From NCBI GenBank assembly GCA_934454215.1, contig CAKSGG010000159.1, forward strand, positions 1-7,021: a stretch of 7,021 bases of DNA. The letters are read 5' to 3'. Source of the DNA: an uncultured Clostridia bacterium. Its GTDB lineage: Bacteria > Bacillota > Clostridia > UBA1381. Made by a program: the position numbers and the translations under genes. Shown piece by piece: positions 1-5,814 of the stretch (position 1 is its first letter; each line of letters starts with the position of its first letter). The notes under the pieces were generated by a model. It was not told where the DNA came from. It saw nothing but the letters and a program-made list of their open reading frames with translations, and searched no databases.

Positions 1-29
1 TTGAAAAGCTGGATAATTACTTGAAATAA
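1..29 (+). CDS. C-terminal end of a truncated gene, possibly a tyrosine integrase
   Basis: Reading from base 3, the frame gives EKLDNYLK and then TAA at 27-29; the rest of the gene lies left of the window. Tyrosine recombinases of Firmicutes phages and integrative elements often end in a helix of this kind (an ...EKLD..L tail after the catalytic Tyr), and the short repeats and tRNA that follow fit an integrase next to its attachment site. Eight residues are far too few to assign a family, so the integrase reading is inference. The alternative is any unrelated protein, or a chance open frame. Confidence 0.35.
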
Positions 30-55
30 GTCAAAATCGTATTATTCGGTATTTT

Positions 56-76
56 GTATGTCAAAAGTATGTCAAA
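56..76 (+). repeat. Tandem GTATGTCAAA direct repeat
   Basis: Two exact copies of GTATGTCAAA lie at 56-65 and 67-76, an 11-bp period or about one helical turn. Related TCAAA-type motifs occur at 30-36 (GTCAAAA) and 85-94 (TGTATCAAAT). Helically phased short repeats just after a possible integrase end resemble arm-type integrase sites. They could also be a repressor operator or chance in AT-rich DNA. Confidence 0.45.
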
Positions 77-146
77 TGTGAAAATGTATCAAATATGTAT
101 AACGAAAACCGCATGGATAAGCCAAATATTTTATAATCAAAAATAC

Positions 147-173
147 TTGACAAATTTAAATACTATTTGTCAA
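147..173. repeat. Perfect 9-bp inverted repeat TTGACAAAT / ATTTGTCAA
   Basis: The arms at 147-155 and 165-173 are exact reverse complements separated by 9 nt. Each arm contains TTGTCAA or its complement, close to the TGTCAAA motif repeated at 56-76. As RNA it would be an AT-rich stem without a clear U-tract, so it is a weak terminator candidate. As DNA it suits a dimeric protein site. Neither TTGACA yields a promoter, since no -10 box lies at 16-18 bp on either strand. Confidence 0.5.
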
Positions 174-251
174 TGTATTTTGAAAAATTACCCATATGAA
201 CGGCAATAAAATTAATTTTAATAAAAAATTACAAAAAATTTAAATTATGTA

Positions 252-280
252 TTGACAATAGTGGGGGAGTGTGTTATAAT
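252..280 (+). promoter_or_regulatory. Consensus extended -10 promoter of the tRNA-Arg gene
   Basis: TTGACA (252-257) and TATAAT (275-280) both match the sigma-A consensus 6 of 6 with a 17-bp spacer, and TG at 272-273 adds an extended -10. Transcription would start near 287, about 20 nt before the mature tRNA 5' end. A full-consensus promoter is typical of stable RNA genes. Confidence 0.9.
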
Positions 281-307
281 AATATTTGTGGTCGTTAGAA
301 ACCATAT

Positions 308-384
308 GCGCTCGTAGCTCAGTTGGATAGAGTGTTTGGCTACGAACCAAAAGGTCGCGGGTTCGAATCCCTCCGGGCGTACCA
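308..384 (+). tRNA. tRNA-Arg (anticodon ACG), CCA encoded
   Basis: The 77-nt sequence folds as a cloverleaf: acceptor strands 308-314 and 374-380, D stem GCTC/GAGT, anticodon stem TTTGG/CCAAA around the loop CTACGAA, T loop TTCGAAT, discriminator A381 and encoded CCA at 382-384. The anticodon ACG reads Arg CGN codons; its A34 is normally deaminated to inosine by TadA. The acceptor stem has two wobble pairs (G1-U72 and U5-G68), and the T stem has a C-U mismatch at 50-64, so pairing between the 5' and 3' halves is less than ideal. It has its own promoter and terminator, and so is a single-gene transcription unit. Confidence 0.96.
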
Positions 385-390
385 TAATTA

Positions 391-420
391 AAAAAATCCG
401 CATGACCATGCGGATTTTTT
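391..420. terminator. Bidirectional intrinsic terminator
   Basis: A perfect 14-bp inverted repeat (391-404 with 407-420) has a GC-containing core, ATCCGCAT/ATGCGGAT, flanked by A6 on the left and T6 on the right. The physical loop is probably the 4-nt GACC. It starts 7 nt after the tRNA. Read on the minus strand it gives the same hairpin followed by seven U residues, so it can also end transcription coming leftward from the histidine kinase operon. Confidence 0.9.
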
Positions 421-575
421 GTTGTTTCAATATTATTGATTTACTATAATTTCAGTTATAATATTATCTTTTGAATACCATGAAGAAAGTGTTCATCGTC
501 AGTATCTTTACTGAAACATTCAATATCCGAATGAGATACAGTTTACAATATAACTTATAAAAAATCAAGGGCTTA
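421..575. other. AT-rich spacer between convergent units
   Basis: This is the 3' flank of the histidine kinase gene up to the shared terminator. No supported gene, RNA or strong hairpin is seen. A weak stem (CAGTA/TACTG, near 500-513) lacks a T-tract. The kinase mRNA therefore probably carries a 3' UTR of about 155-185 nt. Confidence 0.6.
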
Positions 576-2168
576 TTATTTTGTGTATGAGCTTAAGATT
601 ATATTAAACTGCGTTCCGTGATTGGGACGGCTGTTTATTTTTATGCTGCTTTCTTTATAATAAAGCTTTATTCTCATAAATGTGTTTTTAAGACCGTAGC
701 CTTTATTTTTACTGCTGTCATAGTTTTGAAGATTTTTCAGCGTTTCCGCATTCATTCCATATCCGTTGTCGGATATAACAATAGAAATTTTACCATCGTC
801 CATAAGCCTGCACACTATATTTATTACTCCGTTTTCCTTATGGTTAATACCGTGAAGTATTGCATTTTCGACAATAGGCTGAAAAATATGCTGTATGGTA
901 TCAAGATTAAGAAGTCTGTCGTCAAAATCAATAACACATTTGTAATCAAACGAATGAATAATTGAAATTGTACGCACATACTGCCGTACAAGCTCCAGCT
1001 CATCAGCAAAAGTATAATGTTCGGGATTGTTATTTATGGATTTTCTGTAATAGTTTGCAAGTATATCCACCTTGTTTGCAATATCTTTACTGTACTGCAT
1101 ACATTCCCATTTCAAAACGGAAAGAGAATTGTACAGCAAATGAGGATTAATCTGCGCCTGTGCATTTTTTAGCTGCAAGTCCATAATGCGTGATTTGAGC
1201 TTTTCCGACTCCGAGTGGGAAAGATTTATTTCATCAATCATGGATTGAATACATTTGAATACAGGATACAGCTCATCGGACTCGCTTATATTTATTTCTG
1301 AAGCTTTTTGATATAGCTTTTCCGATTTTATCCAGTCAATAAAATTATAAAGCTGACGTGTAAGCCGTGTTGTTGTAATTTCCGACAGCTTGTTTATAAA
1401 AAGAATTAGAACAAAATCCGCAAGAATTGCCGCAAGCAGATATTTCAGCAATGACATATATTTTGTGTAGATATTCGTATATACAACAAGATTCTGACCG
1501 TTAATCAAGCGTGCATATGTAACCGAATACTGCGGTTTTTTCTCTGCCGTTTGCGAGATTGATATTTTAGGCATAAGCTCCGACGGAGAATTAATAAGCG
1601 CTGATAAGTCGGAATTTTTCACTGTACAGACAACATACAGCGTGATTTGGCTTTTGGGATTTTCTATCTTATGGCAAAAGTATGATGAGGCGCTGTCGGT
1701 GAACCACAGGAAATCATTCGGTGAAATATTATATGTAAACTCTTTCAAATCGGCAGGCATATCGGACATATACAAAGAATGTGACGACTGATACATTGAA
1801 TAATTATTATGATAGATTTTTATATCCATGGGGTTTGCGTTGTATGAGTTTGTGATTTGAGAAAAATAATTATCAATGCGGTTCAACGCATAAACCTTTT
1901 GCGTTGTTGATTCGCCGTAGTCGGTAAAAAAATCTTCAAATATATCGGATTGATTTGCAAGCTGACGGCATTTTTGCTCGGTATTTTTGATGTGCATATT
2001 AATAAAATCCGAATTTCCTTGCACGCTGTGCTGTATCTGAAGAACATATTTGTTCCATTGAAAAAAATTCAGCAGCAGGCACACAGCAAAAGAAAAGCTT
2101 ATTATAATTATTGATATATATAATGACAGTGTGGATTTTATGTTATTTTTTATAGTGTTGTCAGCCAA
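576..2168 (-). CDS. YesM-type sensor histidine kinase
   Basis: This is a 530-residue membrane sensor kinase that should autophosphorylate and pass phosphate to the response regulator encoded just upstream. TM1 is at about 14-37, an extracytoplasmic sensor region at about 39-236, and TM2 at about 238-262. A degenerate HAMP-like linker follows (about 263-320, with a recognisable SDELYPVF...MIDEI stretch). The His_kinase (PF06580-type) H-box INPHLLYNSL carries His343 as phosphoacceptor. The HATPase domain shows the N-box PIVENAILHG (Asn435), G1 DNGYGM (467-472) and G2 KGYGLKN (489-495), so all catalytic motifs look intact. The start is TTG: an in-frame TAA lies two codons upstream, the next in-frame ATG is at residue 58 after TM1, and an AGGGAGG site lies 11 nt before. 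The gene overlaps the regulator gene by 8 nt. The ligand is unknown; the divergent importer suggests a saccharide. Confidence 0.95.
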   Translation of the reverse strand: MADNTIKNNIKSTLSLYISIIIISFSFAVCLLLNFFQWNKYVLQIQHSVQGNSDFINMHIKNTEQKCRQLANQSDIFEDFFTDYGESTTQKVYALNRIDNYFSQITNSYNANPMDIKIYHNNYSMYQSSHSLYMSDMPADLKEFTYNISPNDFLWFTDSASSYFCHKIENPKSQITLYVVCTVKNSDLSALINSPSELMPKISISQTAEKKPQYSVTYARLINGQNLVVYTNIYTKYMSLLKYLLAAILADFVLILFINKLSEITTTRLTRQLYNFIDWIKSEKLYQKASEINISESDELYPVFKCIQSMIDEINLSHSESEKLKSRIMDLQLKNAQAQINPHLLYNSLSVLKWECMQYSKDIANKVDILANYYRKSINNNPEHYTFADELELVRQYVRTISIIHSFDYKCVIDFDDRLLNLDTIQHIFQPIVENAILHGINHKENGVINIVCRLMDDGKISIVISDNGYGMNAETLKNLQNYDSSKNKGYGLKNTFMRIKLYYKESSIKINSRPNHGTQFNIILSSYTK

Positions 2169-3741
2169 TGCTTATTTCGCCTCCCTTTGTGTTATCTCTG
2201 TATTGTTGCGGAGTCATTCCCGTTACCTTGCGGAATGATGTTGAAAAGTATGTGTTGCTCGAATAGCCTACAGCCGCTGAAATCTGAAAAATTTTCATTG
2301 TCGTTTCGGAAAGAAGTTTTTTCGCCTCGTTTATTCTGACCTCTACAAGATAATCAAAAATTGTTTTGTTTTCATATTTTTTAAAAATAAGATTAGCGTA
2401 GTTGAGGCTTATATTCTGACTGTCGGCGCTTTCGGTAAGTGCGTCGCTTGAACTGTAGTGCTTCATTATATAATTTTTTGTGGAGGAAACTATTTTTCTG
2501 TAGCGGTAGTCCTCCGACTGTGACGATAAATATTCCTTTGTTGCGGTTATTATGTTTCTTATCCAGCAGGAAATACTTGCTATTGATTTGAATTGAGAAA
2601 GCTTAATCCAAATTGCGGTATCACTGTCAAAGACGTTTGAAAACGATTTGTTTTGTTCAATCAGGTATATATTAAGAAAGCTTATAATATAATACGAAAT
2701 TGATTTGAGGTATTGCTGGTTTGAAATCTTTGACGATGAATAATACTTTTCTATAAAATCGTCAAGACTTGCGTCAATATCAAAAATTGCGTATATATCA
2801 CTCATAATTTCCGATATATTAACCGGCTGTGCCGAATGAGCAAAATTAAGCATTTCATCATCAATCAGCATTATCTGTTCCTGCGATATGAAAAAGTTGT
2901 CCTTTGAAGCGTCCATAAGCTTTGTAAAATAAGAGCCTATATTTTCAAAATTACATTCTTTTTCTCCGACGTAAAATGAAACATTACCGCCGCCGTTTAA
3001 TGATAATTCGTTTTGGATTTTCTGAAGCTCCGAAAGCTGTGAGTTAATATCGGAAGCGTTCACAATAATGATGTACTGCATTTGAGTTGAATTTACGCAT
3101 ATGCAGTTTTCAAAGTGGCTGTCGAATATATTCTTTAAATTAAGCTTTTGAAAAATCGGATTCAGCGCATTTTGAGTTTCGCCATTTTCTATGTTGCATA
3201 TAATAATCCGACGGGGCAAATCGGCATTGATGCCGAAAAGCTCCATAATGGAACGGTCGTATTTTTCGCCGCAAAGTATATTATATATATGGTGTTCAAA
3301 AAGTATATCCTTGTTTTGCTCGAATTGCTCCGAAAGCTTTTGACGCAGTTCTTTTGTTTCGTTTCGTGAATTAAGAGAGTCTACGGCTTTTTTTAAGACG
3401 GAAGTAATTTCGTCAATATCAATAGGTTTAAGAACATAATCGAAAATATTGTTTTTTATCGCATTGTATGTATAATCAAATGACGGAAAACAGCTTATAA
3501 ATATGAATAATATATTCGGGAGCTTTTCCTGAATCATTGATGTCATTTCCATGCCGTCAATTACGGGCATAGATATATCCGTTATAATTATTTCGGGTTT
3601 AAGGGTGAGAGATTTCTCATAGCCGTCCATACCGTTTATTGCCGAACCGACAACGGTACAGCCTATATTATCCCAGTCTATATAATTTTTCAAGCCTTCC
3701 GCATCGGCAAAATTATCATCAACTATTAAAACCTTAAACAT
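2161..3741 (-). CDS. YesN-type response regulator, receiver plus AraC-family DNA-binding domain
   Basis: This 526-residue cytoplasmic transcription factor is the partner of the downstream YesM-type kinase. The N-terminal receiver domain (1 to about 120) has the acidic pair Asp8/Asp9, phosphoacceptor Asp55 in ITDISMP, Ser83, and Lys105 in VLKP, so it should be phosphorylated normally. A helical linker (about 120-145) leads to a poorly conserved middle region (about 146-405), as is usual in YesN proteins. The C-terminal AraC/XylS domain (about 416-517) has two helix-turn-helices; the second is typical (ISAAVGYSSNTYFSTSFRK, then VTGMTPQQYR). ATG at 3741 has AGGAG 10 nt upstream. It is first in the operon and divergent from the importer, its likely target. 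The first helix-turn-helix is more divergent (ALTESADSQNISLNYANLIF), which may bear on operator choice. Confidence 0.95.
   Translation of the reverse strand: MFKVLIVDDNFADAEGLKNYIDWDNIGCTVVGSAINGMDGYEKSLTLKPEIIITDISMPVIDGMEMTSMIQEKLPNILFIFISCFPSFDYTYNAIKNNIFDYVLKPIDIDEITSVLKKAVDSLNSRNETKELRQKLSEQFEQNKDILFEHHIYNILCGEKYDRSIMELFGINADLPRRIIICNIENGETQNALNPIFQKLNLKNIFDSHFENCICVNSTQMQYIIIVNASDINSQLSELQKIQNELSLNGGGNVSFYVGEKECNFENIGSYFTKLMDASKDNFFISQEQIMLIDDEMLNFAHSAQPVNISEIMSDIYAIFDIDASLDDFIEKYYSSSKISNQQYLKSISYYIISFLNIYLIEQNKSFSNVFDSDTAIWIKLSQFKSIASISCWIRNIITATKEYLSSQSEDYRYRKIVSSTKNYIMKHYSSSDALTESADSQNISLNYANLIFKKYENKTIFDYLVEVRINEAKKLLSETTMKIFQISAAVGYSSNTYFSTSFRKVTGMTPQQYRDNTKGGEISIG
2180..2188 (-). 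promoter_or_regulatory. Ribosome binding site fixing the TTG start of the kinase
   Basis: On the minus strand AAAGGGAGG lies 11 nt before TTG (2168-2166), inside the last codons of the regulator gene. With the in-frame TAA at 2174-2172 it leaves TTG as the only plausible start and points to translational coupling with the regulator. Confidence 0.8.
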
Positions 3742-3777
3742 AATAAAATAACTCCTCTCAGCTTATATAATATCTGC

Positions 3778-3806
3778 ATTATATAACAAAATATCAAAAT
3801 TGTAAA
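3778..3806 (-). promoter_or_regulatory. Promoter of the regulator-kinase operon
   Basis: On the minus strand TTTACA (3806-3801) and TATAAT (3783-3778) are separated by 17 bp. The predicted start near 3771 leaves a leader of about 30 nt before ATG 3741. The -35 is 5 of 6 and the -10 is perfect, which suggests steady expression of the sensing pair without an activator. Confidence 0.8.
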
Positions 3807-3824
3807 GTGGTTTTCATCAATATG

Positions 3825-3856
3825 CACAGATATTTAAAGATTTTCACAATATTTTT
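3825..3856 (+). promoter_or_regulatory. Candidate AraC-type operator, direct repeat with 20-bp period
   Basis: CACAGATATTT (3825-3835) and CACAATATTTT (3845-3855) are directly repeated with a start-to-start distance of 20 bp, about two helical turns. The downstream half-site ends 3 bp before the transporter -35 box. AraC-family activators commonly bind such same-face direct repeats next to the -35. A third, looser match (TTTTCATCAATAT) starts at 3811. Assignment to the neighbouring YesN-type regulator is inference. Confidence 0.5.
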
Positions 3857-3858
3857 AA

Positions 3859-3887
3859 TTGACTTTGAAACATACTCACACTATAAT
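3859..3887 (+). promoter_or_regulatory. Promoter of the ABC importer operon
   Basis: TTGACT (3859-3864, 5 of 6) and TATAAT (3882-3887, 6 of 6) have a 17-bp spacer. The start should fall near 3894, giving a leader of about 50 nt before ATG 3945. The promoter is strong on paper, so regulation may involve repression as well as activation. Confidence 0.8.
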
Positions 3888-3895
3888 GATTATAG
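3881..3895. repeat. Palindrome CTATAATGATTATAG over the -10 box
   Basis: A perfect 15-bp palindrome with one central base covers the whole -10 box of the importer promoter and reaches the expected transcription start. It could be an operator for a repressor that blocks polymerase. It may also be a by-product of the AT-rich -10 sequence. Confidence 0.35.
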
Positions 3896-3933
3896 AAGAT
3901 AAATTTGATTTATTTTGCCGCAAACGGCGGAAC

Positions 3934-3938
3934 GGAGG
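3934..3938 (+). promoter_or_regulatory. Ribosome binding site deciding the first permease start
   Basis: GGAGG lies 6 nt before ATG 3945. A possible TTG at 3915 in the same frame would put this site inside the gene and has no ribosome binding site of its own, so ATG 3945 is preferred. The site sits in a short direct repeat, GGAACGG at 3929-3935 and 3937-3943. Confidence 0.8.
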
Positions 3939-3944
3939 AACGGA

Positions 3945-4880
3945 ATGAAATCACAAACAAAAGCAATAACGCACAAACAAAAATTTTTCAAGGGAAGAGA
4001 TGCATTCATGTATTTGCTGCTGCTTCCGTCTTTGATAATTGTTCTTATATTTGCCTATATGCCGCTTGCGGGACTGATAATAGCGTTTAAGGATTATGAC
4101 GCATTGGTCGGAATTGCCGGCAGTCCGTGGGTGGGACTGGATAATTTCAGGGAGATTTTCAGTCAGCCGAATTTTATAAACGCAATAAAAAATACACTGT
4201 TTTACAGTTCAGTCTGCCTGTTCGGAAAATTCCCGTTTCCAATAATACTGGCACTGCTGCTCAATGAAATAAGAAGCTCAAAGCTTAAAAGAACTGTTCA
4301 GACAATAAGCTATCTTCCGCATTTTCTTTCATGGATTTCGGTAACTGGTATAATATATACGCTGTTTTCCATTGACGGACCGTACAATGCGTTTATGTCA
4401 TGGATTATGGGCGGTTCTTACGAGAAAACAAATATATTAATGGAAAGTAAAAATTTTTTGGGAATACTGTTCGGTTCGGGACTGTGGAAAGAAATAGGCT
4501 GGAGTACGATTATATTTTTGGCTGCCATAACAGGCATAGACCCGTCGCTTTACGAGGCGGTGTCAATTGACGGTGTAAACAAGTTTCAGCAGGCAATATA
4601 CATAACTCTGCCAGCAATCAAAACAACGGCTGTGCTTATACTTATAATGAATTTGGGAAATCTTATGAATGCAAACTTTGAACAGATTTACAGTCTGCAA
4701 AATCCGTACATACAAAATGAAACAGAGGTTATCTCAACCCTGATATACAGACAGGGTATACAAAGCGGCGAATATTCGGCGGCTACTGCGTTCGGAATAA
4801 TGCAAAGCGCAGTTTCTTTGATACTTGTTATAGCGTCAAATAAATTTTCAAAAATAGTGGCTGACGTGTCATTATGGTAA
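3945..4880 (+). CDS. Carbohydrate ABC transporter permease, LplB/YteP type
   Basis: This 311-residue inner-membrane subunit should form, with the next gene product, the translocation channel of a CUT1-type sugar importer. About six hydrophobic segments can be seen (roughly 21-43, 86-107, 122-141, 178-197, 225-241 and 284-303). The cytoplasmic EAA loop, which contacts the ATPase, is clear: EAVSIDG at 204-210 followed by ITLPAI at 220-225. An Arg/Lys-rich start (KQKFFKGRDAFMYLLLLPS) and the early YMPLAGLIIAFKDY stretch are typical of LplB-family permeases, as is the length. It is first in the operon, 16 nt before the second permease. The transported sugar cannot be inferred from the permease. 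Confidence 0.93.
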   Translation: MKSQTKAITHKQKFFKGRDAFMYLLLLPSLIIVLIFAYMPLAGLIIAFKDYDALVGIAGSPWVGLDNFREIFSQPNFINAIKNTLFYSSVCLFGKFPFPIILALLLNEIRSSKLKRTVQTISYLPHFLSWISVTGIIYTLFSIDGPYNAFMSWIMGGSYEKTNILMESKNFLGILFGSGLWKEIGWSTIIFLAAITGIDPSLYEAVSIDGVNKFQQAIYITLPAIKTTAVLILIMNLGNLMNANFEQIYSLQNPYIQNETEVISTLIYRQGIQSGEYSAATAFGIMQSAVSLILVIASNKFSKIVADVSLW

Positions 4881-4890
4881 GGAGGTGATT
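4879..4890 (+). promoter_or_regulatory. Full-length ribosome binding site of the second permease
   Basis: AAGGAGGTGATT is an exact 12-nt complement of the usual bacterial 16S rRNA 3' end. It shares the last two bases of the first permease stop codon (TAA 4878-4880) and ends 6 nt before ATG 4897. This suggests strong initiation by ribosomes finishing the upstream gene. Confidence 0.85.
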
Positions 4891-4896
4891 TGAATA

Positions 4897-5790
4897 ATGA
4901 AAATGTCTAAGTCATACAAGGTTTTTTATGTATTTAATATTATTATACTGCTGCTTATGTGCTGTACAATGCTGTTTCCTTATTTGAATCAGCTCGCAAT
5001 AGCATTTAACGAAGGCTCGGATACGTCCATGGGCGGACTGACAATATTTCCGAGAAAATTCACGCTGTATAATTTCAGCACGGTTTTAAGCGACCCGGGA
5101 ACGGTTAATGCGGCGGTGATTTCGATATTGAGAGTTGTTCTGACTGTGGCTATATCAATTATCATAACATTTGCGGCGGCATATGCTCTTACAAGAAGAG
5201 ATTTGAAAGGACGAAAGGTTTTTTCAAGAATTTATATGATAACGATGTATGTAAACGCAGGCGTGATTCCCACATATATATTATACAGATATTTGGGACT
5301 TATCAATAATTTTGCGGTTTATGTACTGCCGTATACATTTTCGTTTTACAATATGATTATTATGCGTTCATTTATTCAGGAGCTGCCGGCAAGCCTTGAA
5401 GAATCGGCGCTTTTGGACGGAGCAAACGAATTGGTGGTAATGTTTAAAATAATCATGCCGCTGTCGCTGCCCGTTATTGCAACGGTTGCGCTGTGGATTG
5501 CGGTGGGACAATGGAACGAGTATACATCGACATTGTATTACATAACCGATAAGGAGCTGTATACACTGCAATATTTGATGATGAGAGTAATAAAGCAAGG
5601 CGAAACGATGAAACAGCAAATGTCGCTGAACGAAGCTATGGGAGTTTCAAACAATGCGGCACAGCAGGTAACAACGGAATCAGTCAAGGCGGCAATGATG
5701 ATAGTAACGACGCTGCCGATAATCTGTCTGTATCCGTTCCTGCAAAAGTATTTTGTAAAAGGTGTCGCACTCGGTGCGGTAAAAGAATAA
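4897..5790 (+). CDS. Carbohydrate ABC transporter permease, YtcP/LplC type
   Basis: This 297-residue second permease of the importer is the expected heterodimer partner of the preceding gene product. Hydrophobic segments lie at about 10-28, 74-97, 110-130, 136-158, 190-207 and 265-284. The EAA-type loop reads ESALLDG at 169-175 and continues to IIMPLSLP (185-192), with Ser in place of the usual second-position Ala. The tail QKYFVKGVALGAVKE matches the strongly conserved end of YtcP-type permeases (KYFVKG...GAVK), and the length is normal. ATG 4897 follows an ideal ribosome binding site; a second in-frame ATG two codons later would change little. It is followed after 24 nt by the solute-binding protein gene. 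Confidence 0.94.
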   Translation: MKMSKSYKVFYVFNIIILLLMCCTMLFPYLNQLAIAFNEGSDTSMGGLTIFPRKFTLYNFSTVLSDPGTVNAAVISILRVVLTVAISIIITFAAAYALTRRDLKGRKVFSRIYMITMYVNAGVIPTYILYRYLGLINNFAVYVLPYTFSFYNMIIMRSFIQELPASLEESALLDGANELVVMFKIIMPLSLPVIATVALWIAVGQWNEYTSTLYYITDKELYTLQYLMMRVIKQGETMKQQMSLNEAMGVSNNAAQQVTTESVKAAMMIVTTLPIICLYPFLQKYFVKGVALGAVKE

Positions 5791-5814
5791 ATTTTATATA
5801 AGGAGAGAAAAACT

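Noticed and set aside
245..430. Minus-strand open frame of 61 codons containing VRPEGFEPATFWF
   Set aside because: This is the antisense translation of the tRNA-Arg gene and its terminator. The RPEGFEP... sequence is a familiar spurious protein produced by antisense tRNA reading.
436..462. Promoter-like TTGATT and TATAAT on the plus strand
   Set aside because: The spacer is only 15 bp, and no plus-strand gene follows; it is likely chance in AT-rich DNA.
452..530. Short stop-to-stop frame on the minus strand (TVSHSDIECF...) after the kinase gene
   Set aside because: About 25 codons with a stop immediately before it and no start codon or ribosome binding site; no evidence that it is a gene remnant.
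618..1150. Plus-strand open frames opposite the kinase gene
   Set aside because: They are shadows of the histidine kinase coding sequence, which has clear catalytic motifs on the other strand.
3915..3944. Upstream TTG start adding ten residues to the first permease
   Set aside because: The GGAGG site falls inside this extension and is ideally placed for ATG 3945; no ribosome binding site precedes the TTG.
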